A stretch of DNA of 27,897 nucleotides from contig CAZNGY010000028.1 of assembly GCA_964572955.1 (NCBI GenBank), forward strand, positions 1-27,897, given 5' to 3'. Below, piece after piece: positions 16,473 to 24,734 of the stretch (its first letter is position 1; the number at the start of each line of letters is the position of its first letter). The position numbers and the translations under genes were made by a program. A model generated the notes under the pieces. That model made no database searches and was not told the origin of the DNA. It worked only from the letters and a program-made list of their open reading frames with translations. This DNA is from UBA3775 sp964572955 (GTDB lineage Bacteria; Bacillota; Clostridia; Lachnospirales; Lachnospiraceae).

Positions 16473-18014
16473 ATGAAAAAAAACAAAAGAAACAAGAAAA
16501 AAAATCGGAGCGGACTGTGTTTTCTGCTTTCGCTTCTTCAAATAGCCGTTTCAGTGAAATTGATTTATTCGCTTTACAAAATCAACATACTTCCGGCTAA
16601 ATATTTTATTGCTGCTATTACTGTCCTTATACTATGCGGAATCCTTTCATTAAAAAAGTCTTTTTCCGCATTGGTTTCACGCGGTCGTAAAAAGCCCGGA
16701 TTTATTTCACCTTTTATATCCCTCATGCTGATAATCGTATCTTTACCTGCCATATACTACATATCATCTGCAGGAGAAATGATAAACAACATTACTTCCT
16801 CTTCAGTGAATTCCTCTGATATTTCAGATGAGAATTTTGTTTCGGTTATTACACTCAAAGACTCTTCCATCTCCCTCGTAACGGAGCTTGACGGACTGAA
16901 TCTCGGAATTGACAATTCTTTTGATGCAGATAAAATGAATTACTCCACTGAATGGATTGAAAAAAAATATAACATAAGTTGTAATTCCGAAAAGTATACA
17001 AATCTTCAGAATTTCGTTGATAACCTGTACAATGGCAGTCTGGATGCCGTAATTTTGGATTCTTCAAGATATACTCTCATGGAAAATCTTAAAGAGACCT
17101 TCACTGAAGACACAAAAGTAATAGCAAGAATAGCTGTTGACTACAGCGAATACAACAATTCTCTTGCCTCAGAACCTGCAGCAACACTTCCTCCAAGACC
17201 GGACGGTAATATTACCGAAAACGGCTCAGTAACCGACTCTCCTTTTATAGTTTATATAAGCGGAATTGATACGTCAGGTTCCATTGCCCTTAAAAGCAGA
17301 AGTGACACAAATATTCTGATGGCTGTAAATCCAAAAACAAAAAAAATACTTCTAGTTTCCACACCAAGAGATACATATACTCCTTTATATGGTGTTTCTG
17401 GAACAGTAAAAGACAAACTGACCCATGCAGGACTGTATGGACCGGAGTGTTCAATGGGCACTCTTGAAAATCTTTATGACATAAGCATAGACTATTATGT
17501 AAGAGTAAACTTCTCTTCAGTAATTGACATAGTTGATGCTCTTGGCGGTGTTGATGTTTACTCTGCATATACATTTACTTCACAAAACACATCCGGTTAC
17601 TCATTCCAAAAAGGATATAATCATGTTGACGGTGCTGCCGCTCTCTCATTCTGCCGCGAAAGGTATTCTTTCAGCAACGGCGACTACCAGCGCGGACAAA
17701 ACCACATTGAAATGATCAAAGCTGTAATCAATAAAGCCAGTTCTCCTGCAGTACTAGGAAACTTCGATGAACTCATGGATGCAGTCTCATCATGTGTTCA
17801 AACTAGTTTTTCCGCTGACGAACTTACTTCATTAGTAAAAATGCAGCTCAATGATGGAGCATCCTGGGAGTTTGAATCACTCGCTCTAAAGAACAGCGGC
17901 TCTTCATCCTCAACATGCTATTCACTTCCCGGTCCGTCTTTATATGTCGGAATCATTAATGAAGATTCCAGACTTGAAATCATTGAAGCATTTGATGAAT
18001 TTATGAATCAGTAA
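16473..18014 (+). CDS. LytR-CpsA-Psr (LCP) family glycopolymer ligase
   Basis: About 513 residues. A Lys/Arg-rich start precedes three predicted membrane segments (about 15-35, 40-58 and 80-97), unlike the single anchor of simple LCP proteins. A domain of roughly 130 extracellular residues follows, with a solute-binding-protein-like look (GIDNS, then a GSLDAVILD strand). The LCP domain comes last: STPRDTY, LGGVDVYS, and CRERYSF with downstream DYQRGQNH. LCP enzymes transfer lipid-linked wall polymers to peptidoglycan. The start at 16473 has GAGG six bases upstream; longer starts at 16461 or 16419 do not. It probably attaches the polysaccharide made by the neighbouring operons. Confidence 0.9.
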   Translation: MKKNKRNKKKNRSGLCFLLSLLQIAVSVKLIYSLYKINILPAKYFIAAITVLILCGILSLKKSFSALVSRGRKKPGFISPFISLMLIIVSLPAIYYISSAGEMINNITSSSVNSSDISDENFVSVITLKDSSISLVTELDGLNLGIDNSFDADKMNYSTEWIEKKYNISCNSEKYTNLQNFVDNLYNGSLDAVILDSSRYTLMENLKETFTEDTKVIARIAVDYSEYNNSLASEPAATLPPRPDGNITENGSVTDSPFIVYISGIDTSGSIALKSRSDTNILMAVNPKTKKILLVSTPRDTYTPLYGVSGTVKDKLTHAGLYGPECSMGTLENLYDISIDYYVRVNFSSVIDIVDALGGVDVYSAYTFTSQNTSGYSFQKGYNHVDGAAALSFCRERYSFSNGDYQRGQNHIEMIKAVINKASSPAVLGNFDELMDAVSSCVQTSFSADELTSLVKMQLNDGASWEFESLALKNSGSSSSTCYSLPGPSLYVGIINEDSRLEIIEAFDEFMNQ

Positions 18015-18041
18015 TTTCTTTTACAATAAAAAAACAAGAAA

Positions 18042-18094
18042 AAATGCCACAGACATAATAAGTTCTGCATTAACTTATTATGTCTGTGGCATTT
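18042..18094. terminator. Bidirectional terminator with perfect 23-bp stem
   Basis: The arms at 18042-18064 and 18072-18094 are exact inverse complements around a 7-base loop, with AAA/TTT at the base. It separates the LCP gene from the convergent sugar-transferase operon. Confidence 0.88.
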
Positions 18095-18109
18095 CAAATT
18101 TTGTTACAT

Positions 18110-18187
18110 TCAGTTCTTAATCAGATTACCGTCATACCATTTTTTAACACATCTGACACGGCAGTGTCTTCCTGATTTAATCCAATC
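18110..18187 (-). other. Possible shifted-frame C-terminal extension of the membrane protein gene
   Basis: Directly after the TTC TGA that ends the membrane protein at 18186, the +1 frame stays open for 25 codons and ends at TGA (18112-18110). The predicted peptide begins DWIKSGRHC, continues CVKKWYDGNLIKN, and looks protein-like. It has no start codon of its own: a stop codon precedes it in that frame. Options are a single-base indel in a longer gene, programmed +1 frameshifting at TTC-TGA, or chance. Confidence 0.3.
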
Positions 18188-18707
18188 AGAAAATAATAAC
18201 CACTACCGCAACCGAAACAATGATTTGCGGAATAAATCCATAAAAAATCCTGTCCCAAACATTCAGCTCATCATAGCTCTTAAGCTTTTTCTTTTTTTCT
18301 CCTTTAATCTTTGAGATGATATAATCAATCATTTCAAAGATCAATTCCAATACAAAAAATGCAATTAGAAGCCTGCCATAAAAGCTTTTAAAGTTCACCG
18401 CAAAAACAGCAATCAGCAATCCTGCCATTCTTGTTGAAACAGTTTTATATGTGTCCGGATTAGAAAGATCCGCTGATCTGTATCTATATTCTTCATCGAG
18501 CTTTTGCTTTTCTTTATCCGTCATGATTTTTCTGCTTGTACCTGATATCTTTTCATCAGCATCAAGAAACTTCTTGTACATCCGGCGAAATCCCGTAACC
18601 AAAACCGGTCCGTAAAGAGATATTCCTCTTTTTAAGATTAGGCTGTAATATGATGAAGCAAAGAAAATAACCGCAAAAACACCCAGTATTAAAATAATAT
18701 ACTTCAT
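18186..18707 (-). CDS. Membrane protein of unknown function
   Basis: 173 residues; not recognised. There is a hydrophobic N-terminal segment (about 2-25), a charged cytoplasmic-looking middle (about 40-90), two closely spaced hydrophobic stretches (about 95-130), a Lys-rich loop (GEKKKKLK) and a last hydrophobic stretch that ends exactly at the stop codon. It is the last gene of the sugar-transferase/ClpX operon, nine bases after the ClpX-like gene, and has only a weak ribosome binding site, which suggests coupled translation. The abrupt end in a membrane segment and the open +1 frame beyond it are odd. Confidence 0.7.
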   Translation of the reverse strand: MKYIILILGVFAVIFFASSYYSLILKRGISLYGPVLVTGFRRMYKKFLDADEKISGTSRKIMTDKEKQKLDEEYRYRSADLSNPDTYKTVSTRMAGLLIAVFAVNFKSFYGRLLIAFFVLELIFEMIDYIISKIKGEKKKKLKSYDELNVWDRIFYGFIPQIIVSVAVVVIIF

Positions 18708-18716
18708 ACGTTATAC

Positions 18717-20192
18717 CTATTCTCTTACACCTATTATCGGACTTCCGGTCTTACGAATGTAATCTCCGGTAATTGTAACCTTTCCAATCATCGGATCTTT
18801 AGGTATTTCATACATAATGTCAAGCATAAATTCCTCAATTATCGCTCTTAAAGCTCTTGCTCCGGTTTTTCTGCTTATTGCAAGCTGTGCAATTTCTTCA
18901 AGTGCTTCATCCGTAAATTCAAGAAGAACCTCATCCATTGCAAAAAGCTTCTGATACTGCTTAATTATCGCATTACTTGGCTCAACAAGTATCTTTTTAA
19001 GCATATCCGCATCAAGACCTCTTAACGTAAATATTACCGGAAGTCTTCCGAGAAATTCCGGAATCATGCCGTATTCCCTCAAATCCTCCACCGTAACTTT
19101 AGAAAGAATATCCGGATCGTCATCATATTTATCCTTAAGTTCTGAACCAAATCCAATCATTGATGTCTTCGTAAGTCTGCTCTTTATAATGCCTTCCAGT
19201 TCAGGGAATGCACCACCGCATACAAACAGTATATTTTTTGTATTGATTGTTGTCATCGGAACCATTGCATTCTTGCTTGTTGAACCGACCGGAACTTCTA
19301 CATCGGCACCTTCCAAAAGCTTTAAAAGTCCCTGCTGTACACTTTCTCCGCTTACATCCCTCTGATGAGCATTTTTCTTCTTTGCAATTTTATCAATTTC
19401 ATCGATAAATACTATTCCATGCTCAGCTCTTTCAACATCATTATCTGCATTCGCCAAAAGCTTACTTAATACACTTTCTACATCATCACCTATATATCCT
19501 GCTTCAGTAAGAGATGTTGCATCGGTAATCGCAAGCGGTACGTTAAGTATCTCTGCAAGTGTTTTAAGAAGATATGTCTTTCCGGAACCTGTAGGACCGA
19601 GCATAAGCATATTTGACTTCTCAATTATTATGTTATCGTCCTTAACATCCTTCTCCTCATGAAGAACCCTCTTATAGTGATTATATACCGCAACACTTAT
19701 ACACTTCTTTGCATACTCCTGACCTACAACATGTTTGTCGAGCAATTCCTTTATTTTATGAGGTGCAGGCAAATCCTTGAGAGTCATGTTTTTAATTTCC
19801 GGACGGGAATCTTTGTCATTATTGCTCTTTTCCTTTTTTGTCCTTACTTTCTGACGATTCATTTCTCTCGGAATCACTATTCTTACATTACCAAAAGGAA
19901 AAGGATTCTTTGTCTGTTCCTGCTTCTTTTCCTCCTTTTTTTCATCGCCATCACCTTCAGACAAATCCGCCGGTTCAACTGAAACAATATCTCCGAGGCC
20001 GTTAAGATTATTAAATCCCATTCGGTTCATCATATCAAAAGAACGCTGCATACAGTTATTACACAAACAGAGTCCATCCTGAATATGAATCATGCTTCCT
20101 GCCTTACTTTCCGGTCTGTGGCAAATGCTGCATATATCCTCATATCCGTCATTCTTATCATCTGATTTTTCATTTATCTTATCATCTATCAA
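18717..20192 (-). CDS. clpX: Divergent ClpX-like AAA+ unfoldase
   Basis: 491 residues, against about 420 for ordinary ClpX. An N-terminal zinc finger (C21, C24, C44, C47) is followed by an unusually long charged linker (about 75-140). The AAA+ core has Walker A GPTGSGKT (199-206), Walker B VFIDEID (261-267), pore loop GYIG (232-235), sensor-2 GAR (444-446) and the ClpP-docking IGF (346-348). The second pore loop, RKH in ordinary ClpX, reads STSKNAM instead. It starts with TTG, seven bases after AGGAGG. It would unfold substrates for ClpP. No clpP, tig or lon is adjacent, and it lies between a sugar transferase and a membrane protein gene, so it is probably a paralogue with a dedicated substrate. 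Confidence 0.88.
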   Translation of the reverse strand: MIDDKINEKSDDKNDGYEDICSICHRPESKAGSMIHIQDGLCLCNNCMQRSFDMMNRMGFNNLNGLGDIVSVEPADLSEGDGDEKKEEKKQEQTKNPFPFGNVRIVIPREMNRQKVRTKKEKSNNDKDSRPEIKNMTLKDLPAPHKIKELLDKHVVGQEYAKKCISVAVYNHYKRVLHEEKDVKDDNIIIEKSNMLMLGPTGSGKTYLLKTLAEILNVPLAITDATSLTEAGYIGDDVESVLSKLLANADNDVERAEHGIVFIDEIDKIAKKKNAHQRDVSGESVQQGLLKLLEGADVEVPVGSTSKNAMVPMTTINTKNILFVCGGAFPELEGIIKSRLTKTSMIGFGSELKDKYDDDPDILSKVTVEDLREYGMIPEFLGRLPVIFTLRGLDADMLKKILVEPSNAIIKQYQKLFAMDEVLLEFTDEALEEIAQLAISRKTGARALRAIIEEFMLDIMYEIPKDPMIGKVTITGDYIRKTGSPIIGVRE

Positions 20193-20203
20193 AATCTTTC
20201 CTC

Positions 20204-21631
20204 CTAATACGCATTTTCGTTTCTGAATCCTTTAAAAATCGTCAGAAACAGTATTTTTACATCAAGTCCAATTGTCCAATTTTCAATATAATAAAGATCT
20301 GCATCTATTCTTTTTGCTATAGATGTGTCTCCACGCAGTCCCTTTATCTGAGCCCATCCGGTCATTCCCGGTCTTACCTGATGCTTTATCATATATCTTG
20401 GTATTTCCTCTTTGAACTTCTCTACAAAATATGGTCTTTCCGGTCTCGGACCGACAAGACTCATGTCCCCTTTTATAACATTAAATATCTGCGGAAGTTC
20501 ATCCAGGCTTGTACTTCTTATTATATGTCCGATTTTTGTGATTCTGGCATCAGCATTTCCGTCACCTGTCCACTGGTATGAGTCCTCACCATTTGTTACA
20601 ACCGCCATCGAACGGAATTTATACATCATAAAAGGCTTATTATGAAGTCCCACTCTTTCCTGCTTATAAATTACAGGACCTGGAGAAGTAAACTTAACAA
20701 GTAGGGCTATAACCGCCATCGGTATTGAGAACAATGCTAAACATATAATTCCCACAACAATATCAAATATCCTCTTAATCACAAAATTAGAAAATGATGC
20801 CAGCGGAACATTTCTGATATTTATTATAGGAAGTCCCTCCATATCCTCCATAACCGGAACTGTCGGAATTATATGATTATAATCAGGTACAAAAATCGTA
20901 TGACATCCTGACTTTTCACATATACCTACAACACGTCTGAGCTTATAATAGTCATTAATATTGAGCGCTACAACAACTTCATCATACTGATTGGTTCTCA
21001 GAAGTTCTTCAAGCTCGTCAATTCCGGCAATTACGGAAATTCCCCGGTACTCTGTTCCCTTTTCTTTCTCATCATCCACTATACCGTGAATTTTATAACC
21101 CCACTGAGGATTCCCCAATGCTCTGTCAATAAATCCTCTTCCAACGGAACTGTATCCGACTATCAACACATGACGCAGATTTACACCTCTTGAACGAAGT
21201 GCCTGCAGCACAGACTGCAGAACATGCCTGAAACAGAAACTCAGTGTAAGGTTGGTAAAGAAGAAAATAGCGATAAATCCTCGTGAAATGTCCATGTCTT
21301 TCAGGAAGAAAAGTACAAATGCAATAAAAAGCACACCATAGATGTTTGCCTTTATAAGATTCCAAACCTCTATTCTCCTTCTTCTTGCCATTTCATAAAG
21401 ATTACAAGTATTGTAAATATAAAGATATCCCGGTATAAAAATAATAAGATATTTTATATATTCAGATAGCGGATAATAGTTTTCATTACCGCCAAGTTCG
21501 AGCATTCCCACATTGGAAAGTGCCCCGAATCTCAGACTGTAAGCTACCATATAGGCTATCAGCATTACAACAGCATCAAAAACCAATCCAAAATTAAATT
21601 TGTTTCTATTGTTCTTCATTGTAATTACCAT
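20204..21631 (-). CDS. Polyprenyl-phosphate sugar-1-phosphate transferase (WbaP/WcaJ/CpsE type)
   Basis: 475 residues. Four or five N-terminal membrane segments are followed by a nucleotide-binding-like CoA-binding fold (VLIVGYSSVGRG) and the bacterial sugar-transferase domain: KRIFDIVVG, a membrane hairpin, GPVIYKQERVG, MYKFRSM, STSLDELPQ, NVIKGDMSLVGPRPE and RPGMTGWAQI. It starts exopolysaccharide or capsule repeat units by moving a hexose-1-phosphate onto undecaprenyl phosphate. The sugar is likely glucose or galactose but is not fixed by sequence. The ATG at 21631 is only one base from GGAGG, and the next at 21619 is 13 bases away, an odd start region with a hairpin just before it. The gene is followed after 11 bases by the ClpX-like gene. 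Confidence 0.93.
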   Translation of the reverse strand: MVITMKNNRNKFNFGLVFDAVVMLIAYMVAYSLRFGALSNVGMLELGGNENYYPLSEYIKYLIIFIPGYLYIYNTCNLYEMARRRRIEVWNLIKANIYGVLFIAFVLFFLKDMDISRGFIAIFFFTNLTLSFCFRHVLQSVLQALRSRGVNLRHVLIVGYSSVGRGFIDRALGNPQWGYKIHGIVDDEKEKGTEYRGISVIAGIDELEELLRTNQYDEVVVALNINDYYKLRRVVGICEKSGCHTIFVPDYNHIIPTVPVMEDMEGLPIINIRNVPLASFSNFVIKRIFDIVVGIICLALFSIPMAVIALLVKFTSPGPVIYKQERVGLHNKPFMMYKFRSMAVVTNGEDSYQWTGDGNADARITKIGHIIRSTSLDELPQIFNVIKGDMSLVGPRPERPYFVEKFKEEIPRYMIKHQVRPGMTGWAQIKGLRGDTSIAKRIDADLYYIENWTIGLDVKILFLTIFKGFRNENAY

Positions 21632-21639
21632 ACCTCCAA

Positions 21640-21665
21640 AAAAAGCCGAAAGAATCCGGCTTTTT
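21640..21665 (-). terminator. Terminator-like hairpin in the leader of the sugar-transferase operon
   Basis: On the minus strand AAAAAGCCG (21665-21657) and CGGCTTTTT (21648-21640) form a 9-bp stem with a loop of about eight bases, followed by a T-run that leads straight into GGAGG and the ATG. No gene ends there on this strand, so it looks like an attenuator or a translation-control hairpin rather than an upstream gene's terminator. Confidence 0.65.
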
Positions 21666-21697
21666 CCTTTAAATGTTATTTACCCAATATTTTCACA

Positions 21698-21727
21698 ATT
21701 TTACCATATAAACATGGTATAAGTAAA
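21698..21727 (-). promoter_or_regulatory. Promoter of the sugar-transferase/ClpX operon with internal palindrome
   Basis: On the minus strand TTTACT (21727-21722) and TAAAAT (21703-21698) have an 18-base spacer. TACCAT (21702-21707) and ATGGTA (21714-21719) form a perfect inverted repeat inside the spacer, touching the -10 box. That is a good place for a repressor or a MerR-type activator. Confidence 0.5.
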
Positions 21728-21749
21728 TAAAAGAAAGATAAAATTTCTT

Positions 21750-21778
21750 TTGCTTTTTCTTTAATTACATGCTATAGT
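21750..21778 (+). promoter_or_regulatory. Promoter of the 55-residue peptide gene
   Basis: TTGCTT (21750-21755) and TATAGT (21773-21778) have a 17-base spacer. The -35 box matches only 3 of 6 bases. The gene starts 43 bases downstream of the -10. Confidence 0.5.
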
Positions 21779-21820
21779 ATCAACTATGGCTTGTCTGCAA
21801 TACGAAAAACGAGGTTAATT

Positions 21821-21988
21821 ATGAAACATTTTTTGAAAATACTCATCACGGCCGTGTGTCTTGCATTGTTTTTTGTAGGATTCTTTATCTGTTCGTATGA
21901 GATATACAACTCATATTTTTCAGATGAACCTAAAAACATAATGACATATAGTCTTGCATCATCAGGAAATGCATCTCTCAGAAGATAA
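21821..21988 (+). CDS. Small single-span membrane peptide, 55 residues
   Basis: Not recognised. The ATG at 21821 has GAGG six bases upstream; an earlier in-frame ATG at 21791 has no such site. Residues about 7-26 form one strongly hydrophobic segment (IT AVCLALFFVGFF region) and the remaining 29 residues are polar, with several Tyr and Ser and a C-terminal Arg-Arg. It could be a membrane microprotein or an uncleaved signal-anchored peptide. It has its own promoter and a bidirectional terminator, lies divergent from the sugar-transferase operon and convergent with glf. A regulatory role towards those membrane systems is possible but only inferred from position. Confidence 0.65.
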   Translation: MKHFLKILITAVCLALFFVGFFICSYEIYNSYFSDEPKNIMTYSLASSGNASLRR

Positions 21989-22010
21989 GAAAACTCACAG
22001 AATGTTATAT

Positions 22011-22066
22011 TTAAACCGACCTTCAGTTGTCAGCTTTTATGCTCTGACTTTTGGAGGTCGGTTTAA
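22011..22066. terminator. Bidirectional terminator between the small peptide gene and glf
   Basis: TTAAACCGACCT (22011-22022) and AGGTCGGTTTAA (22055-22066) form a 12-bp outer stem. GTCAG (22029-22033) and CTGAC (22044-22048) form an inner stem. Confidence 0.8.
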
Positions 22067-22080
22067 TTTTCCGTGAGCTT

Positions 22081-23178
22081 TTACTTCAATTCTCTTTTTA
22101 CCATATCCAGTGCTGAAATAATAACATCATCCATATCATAGTATCTGTATTCACCAAGACGTCCGCCAAAAATAACCTTATCCTGTTTTTCCGACATTGC
22201 CTTATACTTTTCGTATATATGAATATTGGAATCATTTCTTATCGGGTAATACGGTTCCTCTCCTCTTTTCCATTCCTCAGGATACTCTCTTGAAATAACA
22301 GTTCCTTTTTGCTGCCCGAATTCAAAATGCTTATGCTCTATTATCCTTGTATAAGGCACTTCTGCATCCGTATAATTCACAACCGCATTTCCCTGATAAT
22401 TGTCACACTCAAGAACTTCTGTTTCAAAACTTACTCTTCTGTAACTGAGTTCTCCCAGGCTGTATCCGAAAAATTCATCAATTGCACCCGTATACACTAC
22501 TTTATCACAAAGCATATTAAGTTCTTCCCTACTGCTGAGATAATCACAATTAAGCCTTACCTCAGTTCCTTCAAGAAGTTTTTCAATTATTGAAGTATAA
22601 CCTCCAATCGGTATACCCTGATATCTGTCATTAAAATAATTATTGTCATATACAAAACGCAAAGGCAGCCTTTTTATCACATCAGTCGGAAGTTCACAGC
22701 ATTTCATCCCCCACTGTTTTTCCGTATACCCTTTAACAAGCTTCTCATAAACATCAGTCCCCACCATAGATATTGCCTTTTCTTCCAGGTTTTTCGGTTC
22801 ACTGATACCTGCCTGCTCCACCTGTGCTTCGATTATTTTCTTCGCCTCCTGCGGAGTTTTTATATTCCACATCTTTGAAAAGGTGTTCATATTAAACGGC
22901 AGATTATAAATCTCATCCTTATAAACCGCTACCGGTGAATTAATATAATGATTAAACTCTGCAAACTGATTAACATACTCCCAAACCGATTTATCATGTG
23001 TATGAAAAATATGGGCTCCGTACACATGAACATTTATTCCCGAAATCTCTTTCGTATATACATTACCGCCTATGTGATTCCGCCTGTCAATAACAAGACA
23101 TTTCTTTCCTGCCTTATACATTTCATGAGCAAAAACCGAGCCATACAGTCCTGCTCCGACAATCAAGTAATCGTACAT
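22081..23178 (-). CDS. glf: UDP-galactopyranose mutase
   Basis: 365 residues, the normal size. The N-terminal FAD-binding motif reads VGAGLYGSVFA and is followed by the family segments RNHIGGNVYT and YGAHIFHT, with EKQWG and FGGRLGEYRYYDMD further on. It converts UDP-galactopyranose to UDP-galactofuranose, the donor for galactofuranose in surface polysaccharides. It is the last gene of the c-di-AMP operon. Its GGAG lies inside the last codons of the HPr-like gene, with three bases between stop and start, so the two are tightly coupled. Its product would feed glycans built by the sugar-transferase operon. Confidence 0.96.
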   Translation of the reverse strand: MYDYLIVGAGLYGSVFAHEMYKAGKKCLVIDRRNHIGGNVYTKEISGINVHVYGAHIFHTHDKSVWEYVNQFAEFNHYINSPVAVYKDEIYNLPFNMNTFSKMWNIKTPQEAKKIIEAQVEQAGISEPKNLEEKAISMVGTDVYEKLVKGYTEKQWGMKCCELPTDVIKRLPLRFVYDNNYFNDRYQGIPIGGYTSIIEKLLEGTEVRLNCDYLSSREELNMLCDKVVYTGAIDEFFGYSLGELSYRRVSFETEVLECDNYQGNAVVNYTDAEVPYTRIIEHKHFEFGQQKGTVISREYPEEWKRGEEPYYPIRNDSNIHIYEKYKAMSEKQDKVIFGGRLGEYRYYDMDDVIISALDMVKRELK

Positions 23179-23181
23179 TAC

Positions 23182-23448
23182 CTACTCCATCCCAAACTTA
23201 TTATTTACACTCTCTATCAGCTTTGCAAGGCACTCTTCTTCCTGCATACCGCTGCAGACAAGCTCTATTTCCTCATTTTCTTTTACCTGTGCACTTAAGA
23301 TTCCAAGCACACTTTTTGCATTCACTTCATAATCTCTCACCTTAAGATACACACTGCACGGATACCCCAAGGCAATGCTGCTCATCATCCCCGCCGGTTT
23401 AATATGTAACCCGTTTACATTTCTGATTATAACCCTTCTGCTTAACAA
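23182..23448 (-). CDS. HPr-like phosphocarrier protein
   Basis: 88 residues, the normal HPr size. The active-site His is at position 15 in GLHIKPAG (ordinary HPr has GLHARPA, so Ala-Arg becomes Ile-Lys), and the regulatory Ser is at position 46 in NAKSVLGIL. Both phosphorylation sites are therefore kept, unlike Crh, which lacks the His. It starts with TTG after GGAGG. It lies between the YbbR gene and glf rather than beside ptsI, so it is probably a paralogue with a regulatory rather than a sugar-uptake role. HPr kinase could target Ser46. Confidence 0.9.
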   Translation of the reverse strand: MLSRRVIIRNVNGLHIKPAGMMSSIALGYPCSVYLKVRDYEVNAKSVLGILSAQVKENEEIELVCSGMQEEECLAKLIESVNNKFGME

Positions 23449-23466
23449 AAATACTCTCCTCCTTTT

Positions 23467-24711
23467 TTAACCGTCCAGTTTTGCCACCGTAACCCTTATC
23501 AGAACCTTATCACCGAAAATAACCTGTTTTTCAGTATTAAGCCCCACTTCTACAGTATATGTACCCGGCTCGGCTATATTCTTCATGTCAATATAAAGTC
23601 CCAAATCTTTTACCGCAATTTCTTCTGTTTTTCCTTCAGCACCCCATATACTGAAGTCAAAAGTCGATTCCAAATTTGCTATTATAAGATTTGAACTCAA
23701 ATTCCGTATATCAAGACTCTTTACGGCTGTAGTGATTTTTCGGGACTCATCAAGTCTCACCACCGAAATTGTTATCGATACAAACTCAACATCCGACACC
23801 AGATAACATCCTTCCGGAAGATACTCGCCAAGGCTTATGCTGTCTGTAATCGTTTCTTTGAGTCCCTCTCTGCTGTATGGAATATTGATATCGGTTATAC
23901 TGTTTATAACCTCATTAGGTCCCGCAATTGTAATCGTTGTAGGCGCATGTACTATTGATTCATAAGCAAATCCATATTCTGCCGTTACATTTGCATCAAT
24001 ATTTACATTTATGTTCTTTGTTCTGTAAAGATTTACCTCAACGTCAACTATCTTATTGGTTACGGAAAACTTTGATGGATCAACAACATTTCCAAATTTA
24101 TCATACGCTTCTATACTTGCTTCAGTTTCAAAAGACGTAGAACGATCGCTTATGTCGACCTTGGCAACAAACTTTTCTATCGAACTTATCTGTGTTTCCG
24201 AACCATAAACCGATGCTATGTTAGGTATTACATCTGCCTGCGCATAATATCCTTCTGCCGGAGTTCCCGTAAGTTCCACCTGCACCTGCTTATTATCAGT
24301 TACCATCGCCTCAAGACTAAGTGTCATTACCTCATCAGATTTTGAAACAATTTCCACATTTTTTGTATAATTTGAATTTGTAAAACCCACATGAATCGGA
24401 CATGCTTCCGTTATACTGATTTCATGAAGATCCACATATGCATACACATCTGATGCACTTATTCCCTGAATAACCGATCTGGGACCTGATACCACTATAC
24501 TGATTATATCACCGCCGGTTACTTCATATATCATATTTTCACCGACAATTGCATCTTCGTTTTCCTTGTTTACGGTTATGTTTTTTATGGTAACCGAAAC
24601 ATTAGGATCTGCTGAATTCATAATGGCACACCATCCCAGAACCGCCAGAACCAGTGACAGAAGTTTCAGCCAGAAATTTTCCAATATAAATTTTTTTAAT
24701 ACCTCTTTCAT
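23467..24711 (-). CDS. cdaR: YbbR-domain protein, regulator of diadenylate cyclase
   Basis: 414 residues. One N-terminal membrane anchor (about 13-31) is followed by an extracellular region made of several repeated YbbR beta-domains, each with a PxxVxVxG-like strand (for example ELTGTPAEGYYA and ITIAGPNEVINSI). CdaR proteins bind and modulate CdaA at the membrane. GGAGG lies five bases before the ATG. It follows cdaA after 23 bases, as in other Firmicutes, but the usual third gene glmM is missing downstream and an HPr-like gene stands there. Confidence 0.9.
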   Translation of the reverse strand: MKEVLKKFILENFWLKLLSLVLAVLGWCAIMNSADPNVSVTIKNITVNKENEDAIVGENMIYEVTGGDIISIVVSGPRSVIQGISASDVYAYVDLHEISITEACPIHVGFTNSNYTKNVEIVSKSDEVMTLSLEAMVTDNKQVQVELTGTPAEGYYAQADVIPNIASVYGSETQISSIEKFVAKVDISDRSTSFETEASIEAYDKFGNVVDPSKFSVTNKIVDVEVNLYRTKNINVNIDANVTAEYGFAYESIVHAPTTITIAGPNEVINSITDINIPYSREGLKETITDSISLGEYLPEGCYLVSDVEFVSITISVVRLDESRKITTAVKSLDIRNLSSNLIIANLESTFDFSIWGAEGKTEEIAVKDLGLYIDMKNIAEPGTYTVEVGLNTEKQVIFGDKVLIRVTVAKLDG

Positions 24712-24734
24712 TTAAGCCTCCGGACATCCCGTAC

